DNA from: Fulvitalea axinellae
GTDB taxonomy: Bacteria; Bacteroidota; Bacteroidia; Cytophagales; Cyclobacteriaceae
Direction: 5' to 3'
Length of the DNA stretch: 64,000 nt
Assembly (NCBI RefSeq): GCF_036492835.1
Contig: NZ_AP025315.1
Span: forward strand, 248,001 to 312,000
Each line of letters starts with the position of its first letter. The stretch's first letter is position 1. Made by a program: the position numbers and the translations under genes. Shown one piece after another: positions 1 through 9,358 of this stretch. Below the pieces are notes generated by a model. The model ran no database searches. It was given only the letters and a program-made list of their open reading frames with translations, and was not told the DNA's origin.

Positions 1-2164
1 CTTGCTTTAAAGTCGAGCTGTTCAGTAGTCTGAGGATTTCGAAAGTGGTGGCGCCGTTGGCCTTGCGGATTCCTATTTCTTTGGTGCGGGTTTCGGCGGT
101 GAAATAGCTTACGCCGAATAGGCCTAGGCAGACTATAAATAGGCCGAGAGCGGTGAAGAGAGCAAGTGTTTTCCCGAAATAAAGCTCACTTTGATAAAGG
201 TTAGCAATATCATAAACTTGGTAGAAGAACATTTGACCTTTTGCTTGGCGATGCTTCTCAAATTGTTCTCTCGCAAACTCAGCTACAGCTTCTTCCTTGC
301 CCGGTTTAGCCCTAATAACTGCCATGTCCGCCCACTGATATATCTGGTCATGAAACACCACTAAGGGTTTAATCGGCCCATAAAACGATTCGTGATGAAA
401 ATCGTTAATGACTCCCACGATCTTGAATTTCATATTGCCCCAAACGATTTTTTTACCCAAAGGAGCCTTCAAGCCCATTTTCTCTATAAACTTCTTATTG
501 ACCAACGCTTCGGATGTTCTCTGTTTATTCAGGTTCGGGTCCTCGGATCTCCAGAATGAAAAGGTTTTTTTGTCCAGGTTCCTTCCCTTCAATAATTCAA
601 TTCCATAAATACTGAGAAAACGATCATCACCATATTGGATGGCAACACCTTCAAGCTTTGTTTCTGATCGATTAAGAAGGTGGAACCGCTGTCCTTCAGC
701 ACCCTGATATGGATTCGGCATTGGTGAGGCTATCGAATAATCTAATGCCAAGCCACTTGCCATCATTTCCTTACGGAAAACCTCTTCCATCCATTCTCCT
801 TTGATTTTTGACTGTGACGGCAGGCTCGTGAAAACCAGATTTTCCAACCGCAACCCTGAATGGTCACTCATAAACCGTAATTGCTTTATAAACAATGTGG
901 AACACACCAGCAGTATCAATACTATAGCAAACTGGACCACAGTCCGGGAATCTTTGATCTTAACGGTACGGTTTCGGAAGGTTATCATCTTATACTTGCT
1001 GGCAAGTAGCAGTATCCAGAACAAAAAGAGGGTAAGGATAAAAACAGTCGCAAAGTTTTGGTCATACGAAAACGGTAAAAGCTGTTTGTCGCCAAGAAGG
1101 CTTCGCACATATTTATCAAACAGTGGGAGAAATAACAGAGATAACGAGGAAGCCAACAATATATGAATTCCGGTATCCAAGAAATGAGACAAGACTACTT
1201 CTCTGGTCCGTTCGCCGATATATCTCCTAAGCCTATCCGTCTTTTTATGTTTGATGGAAATCGCTCCCGCAATCGTTCCGTAGTTATACCACGCAATCAG
1301 TAAGATCAGTAAACCGACCATAAATGTTCCCGCTACCAAAAATAACGATCCCTGCTTCCGGCAATATGAGAATACATCCGAGCTATTTAGATAAATATCC
1401 TTAAAGGCCTGTAAGCGCCAAGCCTCTCCCCTATGCCTAATCAGTGGCCCCAGCACTTCTTCGAGTTGTCCAAAATCCGGAAATCGGTTTTGAATCTCTT
1501 CAGGGTTTACGCCTTCTGCTAACTTCAGATATGTCTCATATGCATACGATCGTTTTTTCTTGGGATTGAATGTCAGAAACACATCCGCCTGAAGGCTTGA
1601 TATTTCTGACTGGCCCCGCATTACGGCTACCACAATATGCCCTTCGCCTTTACTACCAGACTCTTTCCAAGGTAATTGAAGACCAACGGGATTCCGGTCT
1701 CCAAATAACCGTTTTGCTATACGTTCTGATATTACGGCCTTTTTACTGCCAATCTCAAAGTTCCCGACTTCCCCAAGACCAATAGAGTAGTCAAAAACCT
1801 GAAAAAAAGAACGTTCCGTTTCGAAGACCTTTGCTTTAACCGGCACACTGCCCGAATCCGTATAATGAACCATCCTACGCACAGGGAGCAACCTGACCCC
1901 ATCCAAGATCTCAGGAGGCCCTTGTCGTAACATATCCAACATGTCATAGGGAAAGCCTGCCACATATTTTTCCCCTTTTTGCAAAACCCTGTACACATTA
2001 TCCGCATCCGAATGCCACTTGTCCGTACGCCATTCCCTATAAGCGTAATTGAAAAGCAGAAGACTCGACATCATAGCCAAAGCCAAGCCCAGAATATTCA
2101 CCGTAGCGTACACCTTGTCGCGCAAAAGCCGGCGTATCGATATTTTCAGATAATAAAAAAGCAT
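1..2164 (-). CDS. FtsX/MacB-type ABC transporter permease (3' end outside window)
   Basis: The frame is open without a stop from an ATG at 2164 to the window edge (721 codons). The neighbouring paralogues are about 785-800 residues, so roughly the last 65 residues are missing. The start has the family signature MLFYYLKISIRRLLRDKVYA, followed by one membrane helix (about residues 20-40), a large periplasmic MacB-like domain, a mid-protein block of helices, a second periplasmic domain and the start of the C-terminal FtsX block (ETRTKEIGIRKANGATTFEI). It should work as the membrane subunit of a MacAB/LolCDE-like mechanotransmission exporter with the ATPase at 15.8-16.4 kb. It is the most promoter-distal permease visible, and the array continues to the left. 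Confidence 0.9.
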   Translation of the reverse strand, partial: MLFYYLKISIRRLLRDKVYATVNILGLALAMMSSLLLFNYAYREWRTDKWHSDADNVYRVLQKGEKYVAGFPYDMLDMLRQGPPEILDGVRLLPVRRMVHYTDSGSVPVKAKVFETERSFFQVFDYSIGLGEVGNFEIGSKKAVISERIAKRLFGDRNPVGLQLPWKESGSKGEGHIVVAVMRGQSEISSLQADVFLTFNPKKKRSYAYETYLKLAEGVNPEEIQNRFPDFGQLEEVLGPLIRHRGEAWRLQAFKDIYLNSSDVFSYCRKQGSLFLVAGTFMVGLLILLIAWYNYGTIAGAISIKHKKTDRLRRYIGERTREVVLSHFLDTGIHILLASSLSLLFLPLFDKYVRSLLGDKQLLPFSYDQNFATVFILTLFLFWILLLASKYKMITFRNRTVKIKDSRTVVQFAIVLILLVCSTLFIKQLRFMSDHSGLRLENLVFTSLPSQSKIKGEWMEEVFRKEMMASGLALDYSIASPMPNPYQGAEGQRFHLLNRSETKLEGVAIQYGDDRFLSIYGIELLKGRNLDKKTFSFWRSEDPNLNKQRTSEALVNKKFIEKMGLKAPLGKKIVWGNMKFKIVGVINDFHHESFYGPIKPLVVFHDQIYQWADMAVIRAKPGKEEAVAEFAREQFEKHRQAKGQMFFYQVYDIANLYQSELYFGKTLALFTALGLFIVCLGLFGVSYFTAETRTKEIGIRKANGATTFEILRLLNSSTLKQ

Positions 2165-2206
2165 GGTTTGGTCTTAAGTATCAGGTATTTGGTCTTAGGT
2201 AAAAAA
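2165..2206. repeat. 42-bp conserved permease spacer repeat
   Basis: This spacer is built from two related units (GGTCTTAAGTATCAGG and GGTATTTGGTCTTAGGTA). Near-identical spacers occur at 4568-4609, 6968-7009 and 13060-13101 (all exactly 42 bp), at 10617-10671 (55 bp) and at 15511-15545. An inverted pair of the same units lies between the argE-like gene and argH at 27530-27676. Confidence 0.85.
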
Positions 2207-4567
2207 TCATTCATAACGCAATGCTTCCACCGGCTCCCGACTCGCCGCGCGCCAGCTCTGCCAACTTACCGTGGCCAAGGCCACCAAGCCCGCCAACAGT
2301 CCCGCGCCGGCAAATATCCACCAGCTCATTTCGGTTTTGTAAGCGAAGTTTTCAAGCCAGCGTCCTATGGCGTAGTAGGCGATCGGTACGGCTATTACAA
2401 AGGCTACCGCCACTTGCTTTAAAGTCGAGCTGTTCAAAAATCTGAGGATTTCGAATGTGGTTGCGCCGTTGGCTTTGCGGATGCCTATTTCTTTGGTGCG
2501 GGTTTCGGCGGTGAAATAGCTTACGCCGAATAGGCCTAGGCATACTATAAAGAGGCCTATACCGGTAAAGAGAAATAATACTTTTCCGAACTGCACTTCC
2601 TTTTTGTGGAGCGAACTAAGGGAAAAAGGTTCCAGCTCAATATCCCGGTGAGTCCCTTCATAATATTGCTGATGTAACGCTATTACCCTTTCTCGGAGTC
2701 TTTCAAAAGTACCGGGGGCATATTTGATAATGAGACTTCCAGGGTGCATATGCCTCCAATCGGTAATAAACGCAGGACCGGCCGTATTCAAAAAAGAAGT
2801 GTGCTGGAAGTCCTTAACCACCCCGATGATCTCAAACCGATCATCACTCTTATCAATCCATTTTCCCTCGAACCTTTTTCCGATAGGATCATCGTGAATA
2901 CCTAAGGCCTTGGCCATTTTTTCGTTTATAACAGCCTGAAAATTTCTGCTTTCCCTACTTCGACGAATCCTTTGCGGATTTATATCTTTTCCTTTTAGTA
3001 TTGTTATTCCCAACGTGGAAATATAGCCTTGATCTCCAACCAAGCAGGCCGCGCTAATTTTTCGGTCCGGATTATCCGTCAAATTATAATTACTGGCAAA
3101 AGGCGTGGTTCTGGGAATCATTATACCGGAAGCACAGGATAGAACCAACGGATCCTTGCGCAAGGCTTGCATGAACGGGACCTCCGAATGATCTTTATTA
3201 TACGCTCTTTCAGAAAAATAGACCACCGCACATTTTTCAGGGGCAAAGCCCATCTCCCGTCTTAATTTATCAAGCTGAGCCAAAAAGACTACGGAACAAA
3301 TCAATAGTACACAAACAGTGATTAACTGAAGTATCACTTGGCTTTTTCCAAATGTTCTTAGACCCTTGATCCTTTTTTCGCCAACCCAGACTACAACAAG
3401 CATTATTGCCCAACAAATACTATAAAGGACGAATAGGTGATATAGAAATGTGGGCTTCATATGGAAATAATCAAATTCCGAAAAGTCCAGAATCCGGTTC
3501 ACAAACGGGTAAGAAAAGACCGTTAATGCGATAGCCACCAAACTGGCAAAAACCAGGTTCGTCCCTGATTCAATCGCATAAGACACAATCAATAACGGCC
3601 TTGACTCTCCCAACGACCGGCGAATCTCAGTACGCCGATACGCCAAGCCAATACTAGAAACGGTGATTATACTATAATTAAGTAAACTGAGCACCAAGAC
3701 TAAGACTCCGAGACTAAGCATTCCCAAAGTATAAAACCGGGACCCAGTAGTTCGGAATGAACGCGTATCCGATGAGCCAAAGTACATATCGTAAAATTCT
3801 TGGCCAAAGGCCTCTTGTTTAGACATTTCTTCACCTGAGTGCCGCTGTTTTCTCCACTCAGTTATTGCCGAAAACACATCTTCTAGCAATAGATCTTCCG
3901 GCAGTTCAATGTAGGTTTCGAAAACGGTCTTAATTGCTGACGTGTTCCTTTGCTTAGGTTTCCGTAACGGAATAAAAGCTGTTGCCCGCAAACTGGACCA
4001 TTCGGGAAAGTCAGGGATAACCGCCAATACTTCATAAGAAGTCTCCAGCGTACTATAGTAAGTCATTATTTTCTTCCCGATAGGACTCTCGTTGGGAAAA
4101 TACTGCTTGGCTACGGACTCCGTAAGCACCAACTGATTTGGACGGTCTCCAAAACCTTTTATACTGCCCAGAATAGGTTTGAAGCGCATAACCTCCAGAA
4201 AGCCGTAATCTGCGGAAAAGACCCCTCTGTCATCTTTTTTATTCGCTTCCGATTCTTCAAAGTGGATAGGCATTTTGGTTTGAGTCAGTCGGCCAACCTT
4301 AAGCCCCGGAAATCTGTCCTTCAAACCCTCAATGACCCAATAACCTGTTCCCACATTTCTACTGCCTGTAGGCTTATAAACTTCTCCTAGCCGGAAAACC
4401 CTTTCCATTCCTTTCTGCCAGCGGTCCGTTTGCCACTCTTTATAGGCGTAATTAAATAGCCACAAAGAAACACTCAGTCCCAAGCCAAGCCCTAGGATAT
4501 TTACCAAGGAATAAACTCGGTTTCTCAAAAGCCTGCGGAATGATATCTTCAAATAATAAAAAAGCAT
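2207..4567 (-). CDS. FtsX/MacB-type ABC transporter permease
   Basis: This 786-residue integral inner-membrane protein has two FtsX/MacB modules. It has an N-terminal helix (about 20-42), a periplasmic domain (45-280), four helices (283-305, 335-360, 380-400, 415-435), a second periplasmic domain (440-660) and three C-terminal helices. The C-terminal FtsX block is almost identical to that of the two genes on its left and right, while the periplasmic parts are strongly diverged. By family it transmits ATPase motion to the periplasm to drive export or lipoprotein extraction; the substrate is unknown. It lies in a tandem array with 42-bp spacers, so co-transcription is likely. Confidence 0.92.
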   Translation of the reverse strand: MLFYYLKISFRRLLRNRVYSLVNILGLGLGLSVSLWLFNYAYKEWQTDRWQKGMERVFRLGEVYKPTGSRNVGTGYWVIEGLKDRFPGLKVGRLTQTKMPIHFEESEANKKDDRGVFSADYGFLEVMRFKPILGSIKGFGDRPNQLVLTESVAKQYFPNESPIGKKIMTYYSTLETSYEVLAVIPDFPEWSSLRATAFIPLRKPKQRNTSAIKTVFETYIELPEDLLLEDVFSAITEWRKQRHSGEEMSKQEAFGQEFYDMYFGSSDTRSFRTTGSRFYTLGMLSLGVLVLVLSLLNYSIITVSSIGLAYRRTEIRRSLGESRPLLIVSYAIESGTNLVFASLVAIALTVFSYPFVNRILDFSEFDYFHMKPTFLYHLFVLYSICWAIMLVVVWVGEKRIKGLRTFGKSQVILQLITVCVLLICSVVFLAQLDKLRREMGFAPEKCAVVYFSERAYNKDHSEVPFMQALRKDPLVLSCASGIMIPRTTPFASNYNLTDNPDRKISAACLVGDQGYISTLGITILKGKDINPQRIRRSRESRNFQAVINEKMAKALGIHDDPIGKRFEGKWIDKSDDRFEIIGVVKDFQHTSFLNTAGPAFITDWRHMHPGSLIIKYAPGTFERLRERVIALHQQYYEGTHRDIELEPFSLSSLHKKEVQFGKVLFLFTGIGLFIVCLGLFGVSYFTAETRTKEIGIRKANGATTFEILRFLNSSTLKQVAVAFVIAVPIAYYAIGRWLENFAYKTEMSWWIFAGAGLLAGLVALATVSWQSWRAASREPVEALRYE

Positions 4568-4609
4568 AGTCTGGTCTTAAGTATCAGGTATTTGGTCTTA
4601 GGTAAAAAA
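4568..4609. repeat. 42-bp conserved permease spacer repeat
   Basis: Second copy of the spacer, differing from the 2165-2206 copy by only a few bases. It also contains the likely translation initiation region of the gene to its left. Confidence 0.8.
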
Positions 4610-6967
4610 TCATTCATAGCGCAGTGCTTCCACTGGTTCCCGACTCGCCGCGCGCCAACTCTGCCAGCTTACCGTGGCCAAGGCCACCAAGCCCGCCAAC
4701 AGTCCTGCTCCGGCGAAAATCCACCAGCTCATTTCGGTTTTGTAGGCGAAGTTTTCCAGCCAGCGCCCCATGGCGTAGTAAGCTATTGGGACTGCGATGA
4801 TAAACGCCATGGCTACTTGCTTTAAAGTCGAGCTGTTCAGAAGTCTGAGGATTTCGAAAGTGGTGGCTCCGTTGGCTTTACGGATTCCTATTTCTTTGGT
4901 GCGGGTTTCGGCGGTGAAGTAGCTTACGCCGAATAGGCCCAACATTACGATTAACATTCCAAGTGAAGTAAAAACGGTCAATATCTTCCCAAAACGTAAC
5001 TCGCTTTTATAGTAATCGCCTCCTTCCAATATCCTTAGGGAAAAGGCCGGTGATTTTCCTTGGTCATATTTGTTATAAATTTTCCGTAATGACTCTTTCG
5101 CTTTTGGAACTTGCTTGGCTGGTATCCGGGCGAGCATTACGTTTTGCAGATCCAGTTGTTCAGCGGATACGAATACCGGCTCAATTGGCATATGGATCGG
5201 GGCAAAATGAAAATCTCGTAATACGCCCACGATTTTGAAACTGGTATCGCCTTTCTTGAGTCTTAACTGTCGGCCAAGGGGGGCATCTTCCAATCCCAAA
5301 CGCTTAACTAACATCTCATTGACCAAGACCTCAACCGTTCTCGGTGAATCGGAATAGTACTTCTCTCTTCTAGTTTTCGGGAAAGTAGCCGGGTTCAGAG
5401 CCCGACCACGCAACAGTTCCAAATGGTAAAGCGACGTAAATCTATCATCACCCGTAAGTCGGACAGCCTGTACGGTTTGTTCAGGGCCGTTTTTCGTACG
5501 CAATTCAACATGCCTTATTCCTCCGAAACGCAACGGCAAGACGGTCGCCCTTCCCGTTGTTCTCACTTCTGGAATCATGTCCAAATCCTGTCGCCACGGA
5601 AGGGTAATTGGCGCGTCCAAATCCTTATTATGGTGGGGTAGCCTGAAATAAGCGATCCTTTCTCCTTCCTTAAAGAAGTCGAAAGACGATTCCATCAAAC
5701 CAATCTGTTTCAAATAAATACCGGATGAAATCAGCAACGCAATTCCCGCCACCAATTGTAGCGCAGTATGTAAACTGTATTTTCTTCTTAAAAATGGTCT
5801 CGAAGAAATAAACAATATCAATACGCATACTATTAATGACAACACATAAAACACCGCCATTCTTCCGTCTATCGCCAACGTGTCTATTTCCGAAAATCCG
5901 ATCCAGCGATTAACCCATGGATAAAGGAATGTAGCCATCGGCAAAGCCAAAGCTCCCGCCACCGACACCAATAAACCCAGCTCAATAACCGTAAATAACC
6001 AAGCTTCTTTTCTATTTTCCCCCATACAAGCCCGTACTTTATCCGAAGTGCGACGCTTTTCGCTATCCACAGACCGAGATACCGCAACGTTCAACAGCGC
6101 GATTACCAAGACAAAAACACCTATCGCCACCGTACCGATCACATAAAGCCTGTTTCCCCTATTTCGAAATCCGGAAATGGATAAATCGGAAAGGTACAAA
6201 TCCTCAAACGGCAACAAAGTCCACCGTTCTTTTCGCACCCGCTCGGTTCCTTCCCTTAACCGGATATTCCGTATAGCCTGAACCAACGCATCCGAATCCG
6301 TGCCTTTGGCTAACAACAACGATGTCTCCACCTTATGCCTGTAAGCGAATTCGTTGGACGTCTTTGGAAACGTGATCAAAATATCCGCCTGCAAACTGGA
6401 ACGGGAAGTGGCATTCTCCATAATCGCCACCACCTGGTAGCGATTATCCTCATTATCCTTTAGTGGCAAGAATTTACCTATAGCCGATGCGTCGCCAAAA
6501 AAACGTTTGGCCATTCGCTCCGAGATCACCGCTTTTCCGGAATAATGCTCGAACTCACCAAAGCTCCCCGCAAGAAGTGAAAAGCGGTAAATGTCAAAGA
6601 AACTCCGCTCGGTAGAATACACTTTTCCTTTGAACCGTTCCTTTCCTCCCGCTCGGTTCAGATATAATTGTTCCTCTTTGAGCCTAGTGTAATTTTGAAT
6701 TTGCGGTAATTCCCCAGCCAAAGTCTCAGACAAAAAATATGGCGCTCCGCTATACCAATACGGCGCCTGTTCCTCGCTTTTTACCAATAAATGAAAGACC
6801 TGTTCATTATTCGATAGCCCCTTGTCTGTCCTCCAAGCCTGAAACGCATAGCCAAAAAGCATAAGCCCAGCAACAAATGCCAAGACCAAACCCATCAAGT
6901 TAACCACGGAATATACCCGATCACGCAAAAGCCGGCGTATCGATATTTTCAGATAATAAAAAAGCAT
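4610..6967 (-). CDS. FtsX/MacB-type ABC transporter permease
   Basis: This 785-residue paralogue has the same layout: MLFYYLKISIRRLLRD start, helix at about 20-42, periplasmic MacB-like domain, central helices, second periplasmic domain and a C-terminal FtsX block ending SREPVEALRYE. The last 110 residues are nearly identical to those of the 2207-4567 and 7010-8083 products, while the periplasmic domains share little. The array position and conserved spacers make it part of the efflux operon. Which permeases pair with each other, or whether each acts as a homodimer, cannot be read from the sequence. Confidence 0.92.
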   Translation of the reverse strand: MLFYYLKISIRRLLRDRVYSVVNLMGLVLAFVAGLMLFGYAFQAWRTDKGLSNNEQVFHLLVKSEEQAPYWYSGAPYFLSETLAGELPQIQNYTRLKEEQLYLNRAGGKERFKGKVYSTERSFFDIYRFSLLAGSFGEFEHYSGKAVISERMAKRFFGDASAIGKFLPLKDNEDNRYQVVAIMENATSRSSLQADILITFPKTSNEFAYRHKVETSLLLAKGTDSDALVQAIRNIRLREGTERVRKERWTLLPFEDLYLSDLSISGFRNRGNRLYVIGTVAIGVFVLVIALLNVAVSRSVDSEKRRTSDKVRACMGENRKEAWLFTVIELGLLVSVAGALALPMATFLYPWVNRWIGFSEIDTLAIDGRMAVFYVLSLIVCVLILFISSRPFLRRKYSLHTALQLVAGIALLISSGIYLKQIGLMESSFDFFKEGERIAYFRLPHHNKDLDAPITLPWRQDLDMIPEVRTTGRATVLPLRFGGIRHVELRTKNGPEQTVQAVRLTGDDRFTSLYHLELLRGRALNPATFPKTRREKYYSDSPRTVEVLVNEMLVKRLGLEDAPLGRQLRLKKGDTSFKIVGVLRDFHFAPIHMPIEPVFVSAEQLDLQNVMLARIPAKQVPKAKESLRKIYNKYDQGKSPAFSLRILEGGDYYKSELRFGKILTVFTSLGMLIVMLGLFGVSYFTAETRTKEIGIRKANGATTFEILRLLNSSTLKQVAMAFIIAVPIAYYAMGRWLENFAYKTEMSWWIFAGAGLLAGLVALATVSWQSWRAASREPVEALRYE

Positions 6968-7009
6968 CGTTTGGTATTAAGTATTAGGTATTTGGTCTTA
7001 GGTAAAAAA
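6968..7009. repeat. 42-bp conserved permease spacer repeat
   Basis: Third visible copy of the spacer, here with the unit TTAAGTATTAGGTATTTGG. It lies between the intact permease and the IS-disrupted one. Confidence 0.8.
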
Positions 7010-8083
7010 TCATTCATAGCACAATGCTTCCACGGGCTCCCTACTCGCCGCGCGCCAGCTTTGCCAGCTTACCGTGGCCAAGGCCACCAAGCCCGCCAAC
7101 AGTCCGGCGCCTGCGAAAATCCACCAGCTCATTTCGGTTTTATAAGCGAAGTTTTCCAGCCAACGCCCCATGGCGTAGTAGGCTATCGGGACTGCAATTA
7201 CAAAGGCTACCGCCACTTGCTTTAAAGTAGAGCTGTTCAGAAGCCTGAGGATCTCGAATGTCGTGGCTCCGTTGGCTTTGCGGACGCCTATTTCCTTGGT
7301 GCGGGTTTCGGCGGTGAAGTAGCTGACGCCGAATAGGCCTAGGCATACTATAAAGAGGCCGAGGGCGGTGAAAAGAGCGAGGATCCTTCCGAAACGGACA
7401 TCCGCTTTATAAACGTCTGAAAATTGGTAAAACTCGATTTCAAACAACGACGGATATCCTCGATACTTTAGGTACAAATCCCTTAAACGTTCGGTCACTG
7501 CCGTCCTGTGCCCTTCTTCTATCTTTAACACAATCCTGCCAGAACCGCCAGGTATCCTATATTCAGGTGAAATTACCACTGGTATTACCGATTCGTATAC
7601 CGAACTGATATGAAAATCCTTAACCACCCCCACAATCTCGTATACTTCCCCACCATTATAGAACAAAGCCCCCACAGGTTCGGAGAGACCTAGGCGTCGA
7701 ACCAGCTCCTCATTAACTAGCGCCCTGATTTGGTGGGTTTTGTTTATCTGTGAAGACACACCCATGTCTAGATTGCTCCCTTGTAAAATTTCCATCCCAT
7801 AAAAATCCGTAAACCGGGCATCACCAAACAGGAATGAGGCCTTAACCCCGCTCTCCTTATTTTCTTTTGTCCATACTTTTCCTGATATACTGTTAGCCTT
7901 GTAACTCACCGGCAATGGAGTAGCCAAAGCATAGTCCTGAATAAAAGGATCTGATTTTATCTCATCCATATATGGCGACTCAAACTTTCCAGACACACTT
8001 TCCGGAGCGGAAACATATACGCAGTCCCCAAGGTCATAACCTGACTCCGTGTGGATAAACCATACCTGCTTTATATATAGCAT
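7010..8083 (-). pseudogene. C-terminal fragment of IS-disrupted FtsX/MacB permease
   Basis: These 357 residues match the second periplasmic domain and the C-terminal FtsX block of the neighbouring permeases. The fragment begins MLYIKQVWF, and its first three codons lie in the duplicated target of the IS at 8086-9348. Removing the IS and one 10-bp target copy joins it in frame to the fragment at 9357-10616, giving about 777 residues, close to the paralogues' length. An ATG in the target duplication could in principle start translation of this half, but it would lack the first module, so I treat the gene as broken. Confidence 0.9.
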
Positions 8084-8085
8084 AG
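8076..8085. repeat. Target-site duplication, left copy
   Basis: TATAGCATAG directly precedes the left terminal repeat and recurs exactly at 9349-9358 after the right one. Ten bases fits the ISAs1 family. Confidence 0.95.
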
Positions 8086-9348
8086 CAGGGCCTGTTCATA
8101 AAGCGTCTGAGAAAATAGGAGCTTACCACCATGAATTGCAATTTTGAATTACCACAAACAAACTTGCGGTTGATGGATAAGCTCCCAAAAAAACGAAATT
8201 AATCAATACTACCTCCAGTTACAACTAAGCCTTGTAGACCACAGGAACGCCAAGGGGAAGAAGCACGAACTGGCTTTTGTCGTACTGTGCTTTATGCTTG
8301 CCGTATTCAGGAGCGGAGGAAAACTCAATTTCTCACAGATTCACCGCTCAATGAAAAGGGATCACGATTATTGGCGGGATTTCACAGGTGGTAAAAGTAA
8401 GTGTTGTGTGAGCCGTGTTCAACTCCGAAGAATCCTGAAGGATACAGATATACAGGGACTTAAGGCGGTTGCTGAAACCACTTTTAACGCAAACGAAACT
8501 ATAGATCCGCAAGCTCTTCAATGGTTTTCGATTGACGGTAAAGAACTCCGGGGGAGTATCGACAAATCCTCAGGGGACAAACGCGGGGAAAGCGTGGTTC
8601 TGGTTACCGCGCAAGAAGATAAAACCAGCAAGGTTGTAGGCTACTATTCGGGTACCAAAGACTCCGAGCGGGGTATTGTCGACGAATATTTTGAAACTCA
8701 ATCCGGTCTTTCGGGAACGGCTTATACGATGGATGCCCTTCACAATAATTCCGGGTTACTGGAGGGAATCCATGGAAAACGGGGCGTCTACCTTTCACAA
8801 ATAAAAGGGAACCAGAAAATACTCCGTGAAGACCTTCGAGACATGGAGCGGAGATCAGAATGTTTGGATTATAAAAAGACCGTCGAAAAGGGCCATGGCA
8901 GGATCGAAACAAGAATATACCGGACCTACCCGGTGGAAACGGGATGCTTGGAGCGTCGCTGGTCGAATACGGGGATGAGCTGCTTCATACGGGTAGACCG
9001 TACCCGTAAAGTCGTTAAAACAGGAAAAACATCAAGCGAGACATCATACTACGTCAGCAATATAAATACCGGTCTTATTGATCAATACAACTTGCCTAAC
9101 GCCGTAAGGGGACACTGGTCCGTAGAGGCAAACAATAATATGAGGGATACGAACTTCGGAGAGGACGGGTTAAGGAGCCTTGTCTCTGGTATACAGCAAA
9201 GTGTTTCATGTATTTTGACTGCTGTAATGAATATTTTGATCCAAAGGAACGCTGGTGAAAATATGAATGAAATGCGAGAGGAGATCGTAGCAGATATAAA
9301 TTCTATTCACCAATATTTTAATAGATAGACCTTTATGAACAAGCCCTG
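8086..9348 (+). mobile_element. ISAs1-family insertion sequence, 1263 bp
   Basis: The left end reads CAGGGCCTGTTCATAAAGC. The reverse complement of the right end reads CAGGGCTTGTTCATAAAGG, giving terminal inverted repeats of about 18 bp with one mismatch. The element is flanked by a perfect 10-bp direct duplication and carries one transposase gene on the plus strand, opposite to the host operon. Perfect target duplications and reconstruction of an intact host gene suggest a recent insertion. Its orientation probably gives a polar block on the downstream permeases unless it carries an outward promoter, which I do not see. Confidence 0.93.
8294..9328 (+). CDS. ISAs1-family DDE transposase
   Basis: This 344-residue product (from the ATG at 8294) has the ISAs1 transposase pattern. 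The first Asp is in FSIDGKELRGSID (D81), the second in AYTMDALHNN (D147), and the Glu is in GHWSVEANN (E278). The same frame is open upstream to 8174 and encodes conserved N-terminal sequence (LVDHRNAKGKKHELAFVVL), so the true product is longer. The only upstream ATG (8173) is in another frame and would join this frame by loss of one A in the seven-A run at 8187-8193. The current start may therefore be an artefact of a frameshift, of slippage at the A-run, or of a sequencing error. Confidence 0.88.
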   Translation: MLAVFRSGGKLNFSQIHRSMKRDHDYWRDFTGGKSKCCVSRVQLRRILKDTDIQGLKAVAETTFNANETIDPQALQWFSIDGKELRGSIDKSSGDKRGESVVLVTAQEDKTSKVVGYYSGTKDSERGIVDEYFETQSGLSGTAYTMDALHNNSGLLEGIHGKRGVYLSQIKGNQKILREDLRDMERRSECLDYKKTVEKGHGRIETRIYRTYPVETGCLERRWSNTGMSCFIRVDRTRKVVKTGKTSSETSYYVSNINTGLIDQYNLPNAVRGHWSVEANNNMRDTNFGEDGLRSLVSGIQQSVSCILTAVMNILIQRNAGENMNEMREEIVADINSIHQYFNR

Positions 9349-9358
9349 TATAGCATAG
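9349..9358. repeat. Target-site duplication, right copy
   Basis: TATAGCATAG, identical to 8076-8085, is the second copy of the IS target. Confidence 0.95.

Noticed and set aside
801-1166. Plus-strand ORF of 121 residues
   Set aside because: It lies fully antisense to the partial permease, whose frame is continuous and has family motifs.
1-2164. Decayed permease at the left edge
   Set aside because: At first it seemed to lack a reading frame, but codon-by-codon reading shows one continuous frame that simply leaves the window.
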